DNA from: Microbacteriaceae bacterium VKM Ac-2855
Lineage (GTDB): Bacteria; Actinomycetota; Actinomycetes; Actinomycetales; Microbacteriaceae
DNA length: 64,000 nucleotides
NCBI GenBank assembly: GCA_013204985.1
Contig: JABMLG010000001.1
Coordinates: 430,574 to 494,573 of the forward strand
Direction: 5' to 3'
Position numbers and translations under genes: made by a program. Positions 1 through 8,207 of the stretch are shown here, one piece after another (within the stretch, counting starts at the first letter, position 1; every line of letters begins with the position of its first letter). A model generated the notes under the pieces. It was not told the origin of the DNA, made no database searches, and saw nothing but the letters and a program-made list of their open reading frames with translations.

Positions 1-2
1 TC

Positions 3-320
3 TGCGGCGGCCTGCCTGGCGCCGAGATGCCGCTGCTGACTTCGGCCGTGCCGATGTCGACCGCGGAACAGGCGATGCTCACCTCGTGGCAGGACCCGCC
101 CGCGTGGGATCCGGTCTCGGGTCATGAATCCGAGCCGCCCGGCCGCGGCCGCTTCCTCATCAAGGTCGGCGGCCGACCCGGCATCCCCGTCCGCGTCGAA
201 CTCACTGCTGCCGAGAAGGAGGTCAACGACACCAACAAGCTCTGGCACACCACCTCCCGCGCCGGCCGCGCCGCAGAACCCCTGCCCACCGACCCCGTGA
301 ACGTGGAGATCCTGCCGTGA
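3..320 (+). CDS. C-terminal end of a probable conjugative-transfer ATPase (VirB4/TraC-like), partial
   Basis: The reading frame is open from the window edge and ends at a TGA at 318-320, giving about 105 residues of a longer protein. The visible tail is proline- and arginine-rich and contains a 'LIKVGGRPGIPVRV' stretch followed by 'NDTNKLWHT', which I associate with the C-terminus of the large ATP-binding protein that precedes TraG in actinobacterial conjugative elements. No Walker motif lies in the visible part, so the assignment rests on that recollection and on context. The stop overlaps the TraG GTG start by four bases (GTGA), which indicates translational coupling. The ATPase would power assembly of a type IV secretion channel at the inner membrane. 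Confidence 0.6.
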   Translation, partial: CGGLPGAEMPLLTSAVPMSTAEQAMLTSWQDPPAWDPVSGHESEPPGRGRFLIKVGGRPGIPVRVELTAAEKEVNDTNKLWHTTSRAGRAAEPLPTDPVNVEILP

Positions 321-2119
321 GCGCCACAGCGAACAACCGGCGCCGCGAACCCGGCAAAGCCAACAACGACGGCCTCATGCTCGGCGGCACTCTCGCCGCG
401 ATCGCCGCAATCGGCATCGTCTGGATCGCCGTCGCCGTCGGCTCCAAGCTCGACGGCGTCAACGAGGGCCTGCCCTCGGATCCTTTCGAGATCCTCTCCG
501 GCCTCGCCCGCGGCACCGTCACCTGGTCAGCCGCCGCGACGGGGATCGCGCTGGGTGCGGTCGGCGCCCTCGCGGTCGTCGCGTTGTGGGTGGTGTGGTT
601 GCGCTCGCTCGGGCGGAAAAGCCGCTCGAGCGTGGACCACGCCGCCCGCTACATGGCCACCCAACGCGACCTCACACCCATGCTCCACAAGCAGGCACTA
701 CAGAAGTCCGCCCGCCTCGGCGTCACCGGCAACCCCGGCGTCCCCGTCGGGCGGCTGCACCTGGGAAAGCAGATGCTCTACGCCTCCTTCGAGGACATGA
801 TGCTCCTCATCGCCGGACCCCGCGTCGGCAAATCCACCTCCCTCGTCATCCCCGCGATCATGGCCGCACCCGGAGCTGTCGTCACCACCTCCAACAAACG
901 CGACGTCCTCGACGCCACCCGCGACGTCCGCGCCGAGAAAGGCCGCGTCTGGGTGTTCGACCCGCAACGCGTCGCGTTCGAAGACGCGACCTGGTGGTGG
1001 AACCCCCTCACCTACGTCACCGACGACACCAAAGCCGCGAAACTCGCGACCCACTTCGCCTCCGGCACCCGCGCCCTCAACGCGAAGACTGATGCCTACT
1101 TCGACGGCAAAGGGCAGGAATTGCTGTCGGACCTGCTGCTCGCCGCCGCCGTCGGACAACGTCCGATCAGCGAAGTGCTGCTCTGGCTGACCTCCGTCGA
1201 AGATGAAACCCCCGTCGAGCTTCTCTTCGACAACGGCTACCCCAGCAACGCCCGCGCCGTCCGCGGCATCATGAACACCGCCGAAAAAGCCCGCGACGGC
1301 ATCTACTCCACCGCCCAAGGCATGGCCATCTGCCTCAAAAGCGCCGCCACCGCCGACTGGGTCAACGCACGCCCGAGCGACACCCGACCGCAGTTCGTGC
1401 CGGAGACGTTCGTTACGTCCACCGAGACGCTGTATTCGCTCTCAAAAGAAGGCGCCGGAACCGCCGGGCCACTCGTGACCGCGCTGACCGCGGCGACGAT
1501 CGAGGCTGCCGAGGAGCACGCGGCGCGCTCGCGCGGCGGCCGGCTCGCGACGCCGCTGCTGGGCGTGCTCGATGAGGCCGCTAACGTGTGCCGGTGGAAA
1601 GACCTCCCGGACCTGTACTCGCACTACGGCTCCCGCGGCATCCCGATCATGGCCGTGTTCCAATCCTGGTCCCAAGGCGTCGGCGTCTTCGGCAAAGAAG
1701 GAATGCTGAAGCTCTGGTCCGCAGCGAACGTGAAGCTCTACGCCGGGGGAGTAGCCGAAGACGAATTCCTACGCACCCTCTCCGACCTCATCGGAACCTA
1801 TGACAAGGAAACCACCTCCTCCAGCTGGAACAAGGGCGTCCGCTCCACCACCTCCGCACTACGTCGCGAGAAGATCCTCGAAGTCGCCGACCTCACCAGC
1901 ATGAGCCGCGGACGCGCGATCATGCTCTCCTCCGGCGCCAGAGCCGCGCTCGTCGACACCGTCCCCTGGTATGAAGGCCCGAAAGAACAGGTCACCGCAA
2001 TCAACGCCTCCATCACGGCCCATGACGCGACCAGCGAACCGGCATCGGTAGACACGCGCACCCGCGAAGGAGCCTCCGGCGATGAGATCGATCGGGAGGC
2101 GGCGGCGCGAGCCGAGTGA
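317..2119 (+). CDS. TraG/VirD4-family type IV coupling ATPase
   Basis: A 600-residue membrane-anchored ATPase that would dock relaxase-bound DNA to the conjugation channel. Two hydrophobic segments lie near residues 22-42 and 73-95. A Walker A motif GPRVGKS is at 167-173 and a Walker B-like LLGVLDEAAN has its Asp-Glu at 419-420. The soluble domain after it ('PDLYSHYGSRGIPIMAVFQS') matches the TraM-recognition/TraG C-terminal region. The GTG start has a GGAG ribosome-binding site eight bases upstream and overlaps the preceding stop, and the next gene overlaps its stop by four bases, so this is one operon. It marks the end of an integrative conjugative element or integrated plasmid. Length and motifs are intact, so it is probably functional. 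Confidence 0.93.
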   Translation: MSATANNRRREPGKANNDGLMLGGTLAAIAAIGIVWIAVAVGSKLDGVNEGLPSDPFEILSGLARGTVTWSAAATGIALGAVGALAVVALWVVWLRSLGRKSRSSVDHAARYMATQRDLTPMLHKQALQKSARLGVTGNPGVPVGRLHLGKQMLYASFEDMMLLIAGPRVGKSTSLVIPAIMAAPGAVVTTSNKRDVLDATRDVRAEKGRVWVFDPQRVAFEDATWWWNPLTYVTDDTKAAKLATHFASGTRALNAKTDAYFDGKGQELLSDLLLAAAVGQRPISEVLLWLTSVEDETPVELLFDNGYPSNARAVRGIMNTAEKARDGIYSTAQGMAICLKSAATADWVNARPSDTRPQFVPETFVTSTETLYSLSKEGAGTAGPLVTALTAATIEAAEEHAARSRGGRLATPLLGVLDEAANVCRWKDLPDLYSHYGSRGIPIMAVFQSWSQGVGVFGKEGMLKLWSAANVKLYAGGVAEDEFLRTLSDLIGTYDKETTSSSWNKGVRSTTSALRREKILEVADLTSMSRGRAIMLSSGARAALVDTVPWYEGPKEQVTAINASITAHDATSEPASVDTRTREGASGDEIDREAAARAE

Positions 2120-2634
2120 TGGGCGACGACGATCTTTTCGACGTGGACGAGAGAGCATCCGCCGCTCTCGTCCAGGCACCACCGCCGGGATCGACTGAGG
2201 CGGAGCCTGGTTCCGGCCACCTCGACGAGGAGCGGACAACCTTCTACGGCTCGACCGATGAATGGGTCCGAAAGTTCTTACTCCCCATCTACCGCCGCCG
2301 CGTCACAGCAAAAGGACAGAGCGGCGGGTCGCGTTGGGCCGCCGAATGGTGGAACAGCGTCGAGGCAATGCTTCGCCTCGAATCACAATGGCGCATGTGG
2401 GAGGAAGCACGAAAGAATCCGGGTGAACTCAGCGCGTGGATGATCAACCACCTCGATGTGCACATGGGCGTGCTGCTGGCGATCGACGGACCATTCGCAA
2501 CGTCTTCAGACGAGAACCGGCCCGGCGAATCTCTGCCCTACCAACCACCACCGAACGGGATGTTCGCTTCCGACCTCCAGGCTGAGAGGCGAGTCGGTGA
2601 CACGAGCAAGGGCGACGAGGCGAAACCGACATGA
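2116..2634 (+). CDS. DUF4913 family protein of a conjugative element
   Basis: A 172-residue protein starting at GTG 2116 (or ATG 2119), with a four-base overlap with traG. The core 'YGSTDEWVRKFLLPIYRRR' followed by 'WAAEWWNSVEAMLRLESQW' and 'INHLDVHMGVLLAIDGPF' is the DUF4913 pattern, a domain of unknown function that typically follows TraG-like genes in actinobacterial plasmids and ICEs. The C-terminal 40 residues are polar and low in complexity. No catalytic residues are recognisable. It is the last gene of the transfer operon in this window; immediately beyond its stop the sequence turns into a truncated sugar oxidoreductase gene on the other strand. Confidence 0.85.
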   Translation: MMGDDDLFDVDERASAALVQAPPPGSTEAEPGSGHLDEERTTFYGSTDEWVRKFLLPIYRRRVTAKGQSGGSRWAAEWWNSVEAMLRLESQWRMWEEARKNPGELSAWMINHLDVHMGVLLAIDGPFATSSDENRPGESLPYQPPPNGMFASDLQAERRVGDTSKGDEAKPT

Positions 2635-2684
2635 GCTAAAGCTGGGCGCAAACTGCGGGCGATCGTCGACGTGAACCGAACGGG

Positions 2685-3158
2685 TATGTCGAAGTCGTGG
2701 ATCAGAGTCTCGTAGAAGATGGTCCACGGCTTTACCCGCTCCGGGTTCGCGAGGCCGGGGTCGCGGGTCAGAGAGCGTAGCAGCTGCACGGATCCGATGC
2801 CGCCCGTGGTGACGACGCGGTGCGCGGCGGCGAAGTCGGTGCCGAAGCGACGGCTGAAGCCCACCTGCCGCGGCACCCCGGCCGCGGCGGCGGCGGCGAC
2901 GACGAGGTTCGTGTGCGTGAACGCGGGGGAAGAGATCACCACGCCGTCGATCGAGTCATCCGGGAACAGCTCGGCCGCGTCCGTGTAGGTGATCGCCACG
3001 CCCAGAGGAGCGGCGACGCGCGCGGCCGCGCCGGGCGCCGGATCCGCGACGGCGGCGAGCTCCACGCCGTGGATGCGGCGGGCAATGGTCTCGGCGCGGA
3101 AGGCACCTATCCAACCGGAACCGATCAGACCGAGGCGGATGGGGGCGAGGGCGGGCAT
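2685..3158 (-). pseudogene. Gfo/Idh/MocA oxidoreductase, truncated and internally deleted
   Basis: The start at 3158 has an AGGAG ribosome-binding site, and the N-terminus 'IRLGLIGSGWIGAFRAE' is a complete Rossmann dinucleotide fold of the myo-inositol dehydrogenase type. After 'DGVVISSPAFTHTNLV' the protein runs through an alanine tract straight into 'GVPRQVGFSRRFGTDFAAAH'. The family normally has about 25-30 residues there, including the catalytic Glu-Lys-Pro loop, and these are missing. Homology ends after 'IFYETLIHDFDIP' near 2685, about 150 residues short of a normal C-terminus, just past the end of the conjugative module. An open frame continues to 2538 but is unrelated sequence. Loss of the catalytic lysine and of the substrate domain makes this a pseudogene. 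Confidence 0.88.
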
Positions 3159-3196
3159 GGTTTCTCCTGAGGACGACGGTGTCGACAGATCCGGAA

Positions 3197-3210
3197 CTAG
3201 ATCGGTCTAG
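3197..3210. promoter_or_regulatory. Candidate operator CTAGA-N4-TCTAG
   Basis: A perfect inverted repeat CTAGATCGGTCTAG lies about 40 bases upstream of the Gfo/Idh start and between it and the divergent aminotransferase relic. CTAG is rare in high-GC DNA, so two copies in a palindrome suggest a repressor site left from the original regulation of these genes. No cognate regulator is adjacent. Confidence 0.5.
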
Positions 3211-3316
3211 CTCCGTTCTGTGGTCCGGCTGTGCCCATGTCAATACAAGATCGACGCGGCGGCGGTGCTGCGAGGATTGTGTCGGCGGCAGCGGTCGCGA
3301 TGGTTAGCCTGGAGCG

Positions 3317-3853
3317 ATGACCGATCGGCGCATCCTGGAGCAGTCCTCCAAGCTGAGGAACGTCCTCTACGAGATCCGGGCCGTGCCCTCGTGGAGGCGT
3401 CGCAGCTGGAGGCGGACGGTCATCGAATCCTGAAGCTGAACATCGGCAACCACGCAGCGTTCGATTTCGAGGCACCGAAGCAGATCATGCGCGACATGAT
3501 CGCGGCGATGCCGCAGGCTCACGGCTACAGGGACAGCCAGGCATCCTCACGGCGCGTCGCGCCGTCTCGTACCGGTACGAGGAGGTGCCCGGTTTCCCGG
3601 AGGTGGATCCGGCGTGGGTGTTGCCGGGCAACGGGGTCTCGGAGCAGATCACGATGATGTTGCACGTTCTGCTCGACGACGGTGACGAGATGCTGATCCC
3701 CTCGCCCGACTATCCGTTGTGGACGGCGACGACGAGCCTCGCCCGCGGGGTCGCGCTGCACTACCGCTGCGACGAGGAGAACGGCTGGCAGCCGGACCTC
3801 GATGACATCCGCGCGAAGATCACGCCGCGCACGAAGGCCATCGTTGTCGTACG
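3317..3853 (+). pseudogene. Alanine-type aminotransferase (AlaA/AspC fold I), frameshifted and 3'-truncated
   Basis: The relic starts at ATG 3317 with 'MTDRRILEQSSKLRNVLYEIR', then jumps to another frame at about 3385 ('LVEASQLEADGHRILKLNIGN') and to a third at about 3535 ('ILTARRAVSYRYEEVPGFP', then 'VLPGNGVSEQITMMLHVLL'). These pieces are collinear with the first ~180 residues of class I PLP-dependent aminotransferases of the AlaA group. Homology stops at 'RTKAIVVV' near 3853. The PLP-binding lysine region and the C-terminal half are absent. Two frameshifts plus truncation exclude function. Confidence 0.88.
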
Positions 3854-4029
3854 GACCATTTGCGACGTCAACAGACGAGAATCGCGTCGGGAACCGCTAG
3901 CCCACAAGCCGCTCCCGGCGGGGATGCTTTCCGCTGACCATCAGCCGAACTACGGGTGCGGAAAAAGTTCCCCTACCGAGTGACCGATCGGATTCGTTTT
4001 CATCATGTTTCGCGGCGCTACCGCCGCTA

Positions 4030-4547
4030 TGCCTAGTCGACTGCGATCTTCCTGCCGATGGCGGCTTCGACGGCTCCGTTTCGGACGACGGCGATAGCGC
4101 AGCCGTCGTCCACACGCAGCTCCTACCAGTGCAGATCATCGAGCCGAACCAGCAGAGCCGCGGCTCCCGCGGTGGTGTCTATAGTCACGTCGAACGACCA
4201 CCACCCTGCGGGTCGATTTTGCCGTCGTTGGAGCGTTGGTCCTCAGCGAGCAGAATGGAGCCGCGGCGAACTGTGCGATCGGCTTCGACGATCGCGAGTT
4301 GACGGGTTAGCCCGACGAGGAAGCGGTCGCCGGGCCGAGGGAAGGCGCAGCCCACCTACTCGCCGAGTTGGATCCGTTCGACGGCGCCGACTGCGCCGTC
4401 CTAAAAGCTGGCCGCAAGTACGGTGCCGGCCTCGATTTCGACGCAGGTGAGACGGGCCGTGGTCGGGTCCCAGATAGGACACTCGCTGAAGGTGCAGGGC
4501 TAAGTGCCGGCGATTGGATGTGCGTGGATGAGAGAGTCGTCGGTCAT
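4030..4547 (-). pseudogene. SMP-30/gluconolactonase-family lactonase relic with several stops
   Basis: Reading the minus strand from ATG 4547 (three bases after the SDR stop) gives a frame broken by TAG codons, but the text is recognisable: 'SECPIWDPTTARLTCVEIEAG', 'PRPGDRFLVGLTRQLAIVE' and, after a frameshift in a run of GGT near 4205, 'VTIDTTAGAAALVRLDDLH' and a degraded 'VDDGCAIAVVRNGAVE'. The order of ECPIWDP, the 'NDGKIDPQG' metal-site loop and the propeller strands matches SMP-30/regucalcin sugar lactonases, which hydrolyse aldonolactones to aldonic acids. At least four in-frame stops, a frameshift and loss of the C-terminal third make it non-functional. Its place directly after the SDR shows it was the last gene of the catabolic operon. 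Confidence 0.85.
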
Positions 4548-4550
4548 CGA

Positions 4551-5228
4551 TCAGTAGGTGGCGCGACCGCCGCTGATGTCATATACGGCGCCGGTAGAGA
4601 AGCTGAGCTTGTCGGAGGCGAGCCAGGCGACGAGTTCGGCGACTTCGTCGGGGCGTCCGACGCGCTTCATCGGGATCAGGCTGGTTATGTGGGCGAGGAC
4701 GTCCGGCGCGGTGGTGTCATTCATCGGCGTCGCGATCACAGCAGGAGCGACGGTGTTGGCGAGGACACCGCTGGTGGCGAGTTCCTTCCCGATGGATTTC
4801 GTCAGCGCGATGACGGCCGCTTTCGATGCGGAGTAGGCAGAGAGGTTGGGGTTACCGTCTTTGCCAGCCATGCTGGCGAAGTTCACGATGCGGCCCCAGC
4901 CGTGTTCGCGCATGCCGGGGATGAAGGCGCGGCACATGTTGAACGTGCCGTTGACGTTGACGGCGAACACCGCCGCCCATTCGCGGTCAGTGACCTCCCA
5001 GAGGGGCTTATTCGGGCCAACGATGCCGGCGCAGTTGATCAGGATGTCGACGTCACCGATGGCGGCTGCTGCCTTGGTGACGGCGTCCGCGTCGGTGATG
5101 TCGAGCACGACGTCCGCGTCGGGGGAGATGTCGACGGTGACGACCTCGATGCCGTCGGCCGCGAGTCGGGTCGCGCTCGCGGCGCCGAGGCCACTGATGC
5201 CTCCGGTGACGACTGCTCTTCTGGTCAT
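4551..5228 (-). CDS. Short-chain dehydrogenase/reductase (sugar or 3-oxoacyl type)
   Basis: A 225-residue classical SDR. The start is the ATG at 5228, which has AAGGAG eight bases upstream; an open extension to 5300 lacks homology. Motifs in order: TGGISGLG cofactor loop near the N-terminus, 'LINCAGIVG' (NxAG), the active-site serine in 'VNFASMAGK' and the YSASK tyrosine-lysine pair, followed by the 'VAPAVIATPM' loop. In this context (IlvD-type dehydratase, diketoacid hydrolase) it could oxidise a sugar to a lactone or a 2-keto-3-deoxy sugar acid at C4. The sequence alone does not settle the substrate. It is probably co-transcribed with the upstream dehydrogenase and dehydratase genes. Confidence 0.88.
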   Translation of the reverse strand: MTRRAVVTGGISGLGAASATRLAADGIEVVTVDISPDADVVLDITDADAVTKAAAAIGDVDILINCAGIVGPNKPLWEVTDREWAAVFAVNVNGTFNMCRAFIPGMREHGWGRIVNFASMAGKDGNPNLSAYSASKAAVIALTKSIGKELATSGVLANTVAPAVIATPMNDTTAPDVLAHITSLIPMKRVGRPDEVAELVAWLASDKLSFSTGAVYDISGGRATY

Positions 5229-5251
5229 GGTTCTGCTCCTTCGTGGGGCGA

Positions 5252-5267
5252 TCGAGCCGATGCTCGA
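5252..5267. promoter_or_regulatory. Small inverted repeat upstream of the SDR gene
   Basis: TCGAGC-CGAT-GCTCGA forms a six-base perfect inverted repeat 24 bases upstream of the SDR start, inside the 126-base gap after the dehydrogenase gene. It may be an operator or a processing hairpin; nothing else supports it. Confidence 0.3.
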
Positions 5268-5354
5268 ATCGGGAGTGCTGGATGGCAGTGGCCGACCCAT
5301 CAGCCGTTGCGTGCCGCGCTTGGGTTGATGATGGGCCGGCGGTTCGGGGCCGCG

Positions 5355-8207
5355 TCAGATCACGGGACGGGTGGCACGCTCGAGCACCTCGAGCAGATGC
5401 TCGTACTCGTGTCCGGTGGCCTTGGTGAGGCCGAGCTCGCAGGTGCGGTTCGTCGATGCGTACGCGTCGAACTCGCGGGTGGCGACGGCGGCGGCCTCCC
5501 GTTTGGTGGCGGAGGCGGTGAGTTCGGGGTGAAGCATGCCTCGGTCGCCGGCGTAGCCGCAGCAGCCCCAACCCTCGGGAACGACGGTCTCTTCGGCGAC
5601 GGCGGCGCCGATGCGGTTGAGTGCATCGTTGGTCCCGAGGTGGGTGGAGGAGCAGGTCGGGTGCAGGGCGAGCGAGCCGATGCGCTGCGTGACCGTGAGC
5701 CGGTTCAGGATGAATTCGTCGGTGAAGGCGACGGCGTCGACGATGCGCAGGCCCGGGTAGCGCTCATCGGAGCTGCCGACGAGTTTTTCGACTCCTTCGG
5801 TGCAGGAGGCGGCGTCGACCACGACCGGCAACTCGCCGTGGCGGCTTGCTTCCCAGAGGGCTGGGAGCACGCGGTCGCGCATGCTCTCGTAGCCGCTGGT
5901 GAGGCCCTTCGATTTCCAGGGCGTGCCGCAGCACATGCTGCCGATGTCGTCGGGGATCATGATCTGGATCTCGGCGCGGTCGCAGAGGGCGAGGAACGCG
6001 GAGGTGACGCCGGGGGAGTGCTCGGTGGGGCCGAACATGGTGCCGATGCAGGCGGCGAAGTAGACCGCCTGCGCGTTCGGGTTCGGCCGGGGTACGCGCC
6101 TACTGCCGCCACCGGGCAGGTCGTCGGTCCAGCGGGGGACGGTGTCCGCGCCGATGACGGTGCGGGCGAGGTTGCTGGCTCCGGTGATGAGCGGTGCCGG
6201 GAGCTTCTTGACGGTGCTGAGGACAACACCGCCGGTGCGGCTGACGAGGTCCCAGTTCTTCGCGGCGAGGTTCCAGCCGGCATTGGCGATGCCGCCCTGT
6301 TTCTCCTTCCGCAACCGGCGGACGAGGTCTCCGGTGTCGATGAGGACCGGGCACGCCGTTTGGCACATGCCGTCCACCGCGCACGTGTCGATGCCGTCGT
6401 ACTGGTACTCGCGATCCAGCTGCTCGAGGAGGTCGGAGTCGCCGGCGAGTTCGGCGGCGGCCATCTCGCGGCGCAGCACGATCCGTAGGCGCGGCGTGAG
6501 GGTGAGGTCCTTGGAGGGGCAGACGGGTTCGCAGTAGCCGCATTCGACGCAGCGGTCGACCTCCTTCTCTACGGTGGGGGTGACCTTGAGGTCGGAGATG
6601 TGCGAGGCGGGGTCCTCGTTGAGCAGGATGCCGGGGTTGAGCAGGCCGCGCGGGTCGGCGAGGCGCTTCACCTCGAGCATGACCTCGTACAGTTCGTCGC
6701 CGTACTGGCGCCGCACGAAGGGGGCCATGATCCGGCCGGTGCCGTGTTCCGCTTTGAGGGTGCCGTCGTTGCCGAGGACGACGTCGACCATGTCGTCGGT
6801 GAACGCGATGTACCGCTCCAGCTGCGTGGCGTCGCCGAAGTGCTCGTTGAGCAGGAAGTGGATGTTGCCGTCCTTCGCGTGGCCGAAGATCACGCTGTCC
6901 TCGTAGCCGTACTGGTCGAAGAGGTCGACGAGTTGCTCGCACGTATCCAACAAGCGCGGGACCGGCACGGCGATGTCCTCCAGCAGCGCGGTGGTGCCGG
7001 AGGGCCGGTTCCCGGCGACGGTCGCGTACAGGCCTTTGCGGATGTGCCAGAGCGCAGCCCGCGTTTTCGAGTCCGGACTGAGCTCGGGGGCGGAGGCGAG
7101 CGGCAGTTCGCGCAGCAGTGTCGCACTACCGGCGATGGCGTCGGCGAGTTCGGCGGCCGAGGTCGCTTGGTGCTCGACGAGCAGCGCGGCGTGCCGGTCC
7201 ACGTTCAGCTCGAGCAGCGAGGGCACGGCTTCGGGGTCGCGCTGGGCGACGCGCAGCGAGGTGGCATCGAGCAGTTCGACTGTGGCGAATCCCGACGACA
7301 CGAGCGCGGGCAGCGCCGCGGTGGCGTGGCTGAGGTCGTTGAAGTAGAGCATCCCGGTCGCGACGTGGCCGAGGACGGAGACGGTGCGGAAGGTGGCGGA
7401 GGCGACGAACGCGAGGGTGCCTTCGCTGCCGATGACGAGGTGCACGAGGATGTCGATAGCGCTGTCGTGGTCGACGAAGGAGTTCAGGCCGTACCCCATC
7501 GTGTTCTTGATCGAATAGAGCTTCTCGATCATGCGCAGCGAGGCGGGGTTGGATCGGACCCGATCGCGTAGCCGGAGCAGGCCTACGTGGAGTTCCGGCT
7601 CGAGGGCGTGCAGCCGGGCGTCGGCGTCGGGCGTGCTGCTGTCGATGACGGTGCCGCTGGGCAGCACGAGGACGGCGGACTGGAGGGTGCGGTAGGTGTT
7701 GAACTCGGTCCCACACGCCATGCCGCTGGAGTTGTTCGCCACGACTCCGCCGATCGTGCAGGCCGCCTCCGACGCCGGGTCGGGACCGAGCTTGCGCTTG
7801 TACCGGGAGAGTTTCGCGTTCACGGCGCGCACGGTCGCGCCCGGCTGCACGCGCACTCGCTCGCCGCGGTCGAGGACGTCGATCTCACGGAAGTTGCGTC
7901 GGGTGTCCACGAGGACTCCCGAGGTGGAGGCTTGGCCGCTGAGGCTGGTGCCGCCGGAGCGGAAGGTGAGGTGCACGCCCTGCTCCGCGCTGGCGCGCAG
8001 CAGCTTCGCGATGTCGTCGGTGCCATGAGGTGTGACGACGGCTTGCGGTGTGAGGAGGTAGTGCGAGGCGTCGTGCGCCTGGCCGAGCCGGTCGGAGGCG
8101 CGCGCGTGCAGTTCGCCGGGAACCGCCTGCTCCAGCGCGGCCAGCAGGCCGGGGTCCACCGGCGGCAGGCGCGGGGGCATTTTCAGGGTCAGCTCAGTGC
8201 GACTCAC
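5355..8207 (-). CDS. FAD-linked and Fe-S 2-hydroxyacid (D-lactate-type) dehydrogenase
   Basis: A 950-residue fusion of an FAD-linked oxidase (GlcD/Dld type) with an electron-transfer module. Residues about 40-270 form the PCMH FAD domain ('LTFRSGGTSLSGQA' and 'IGGVVANNSSGMACG'); 290-540 are the C-terminal FAD-oxidase domain. Two Fe-S binding motifs follow, CVECGYCEPVCP near 552 and CAVDGMCQTACP near 606, then two CCG motifs (CCGTPW near 756, CCGYAGD near 882). This is the architecture of single-chain D-lactate or 2-hydroxyglutarate dehydrogenases that pass electrons to the respiratory chain. The gene overlaps the end of the dehydratase by 14 bases. A hydroxyacid oxidase makes sense downstream of a diketoacid hydrolase that would release pyruvate and a hydroxyacid. 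Confidence 0.92.
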   Translation of the reverse strand: MSRTELTLKMPPRLPPVDPGLLAALEQAVPGELHARASDRLGQAHDASHYLLTPQAVVTPHGTDDIAKLLRASAEQGVHLTFRSGGTSLSGQASTSGVLVDTRRNFREIDVLDRGERVRVQPGATVRAVNAKLSRYKRKLGPDPASEAACTIGGVVANNSSGMACGTEFNTYRTLQSAVLVLPSGTVIDSSTPDADARLHALEPELHVGLLRLRDRVRSNPASLRMIEKLYSIKNTMGYGLNSFVDHDSAIDILVHLVIGSEGTLAFVASATFRTVSVLGHVATGMLYFNDLSHATAALPALVSSGFATVELLDATSLRVAQRDPEAVPSLLELNVDRHAALLVEHQATSAAELADAIAGSATLLRELPLASAPELSPDSKTRAALWHIRKGLYATVAGNRPSGTTALLEDIAVPVPRLLDTCEQLVDLFDQYGYEDSVIFGHAKDGNIHFLLNEHFGDATQLERYIAFTDDMVDVVLGNDGTLKAEHGTGRIMAPFVRRQYGDELYEVMLEVKRLADPRGLLNPGILLNEDPASHISDLKVTPTVEKEVDRCVECGYCEPVCPSKDLTLTPRLRIVLRREMAAAELAGDSDLLEQLDREYQYDGIDTCAVDGMCQTACPVLIDTGDLVRRLRKEKQGGIANAGWNLAAKNWDLVSRTGGVVLSTVKKLPAPLITGASNLARTVIGADTVPRWTDDLPGGGSRRVPRPNPNAQAVYFAACIGTMFGPTEHSPGVTSAFLALCDRAEIQIMIPDDIGSMCCGTPWKSKGLTSGYESMRDRVLPALWEASRHGELPVVVDAASCTEGVEKLVGSSDERYPGLRIVDAVAFTDEFILNRLTVTQRIGSLALHPTCSSTHLGTNDALNRIGAAVAEETVVPEGWGCCGYAGDRGMLHPELTASATKREAAAVATREFDAYASTNRTCELGLTKATGHEYEHLLEVLERATRPVI

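Noticed and set aside
4368-6488. A 706-codon open frame on the plus strand opposite the SDR and hydroxyacid dehydrogenase
   Set aside because: It is the antisense phase of real GC-rich genes; the text is Gly/Asp/Val-rich without motifs, while the minus strand has complete enzyme signatures.
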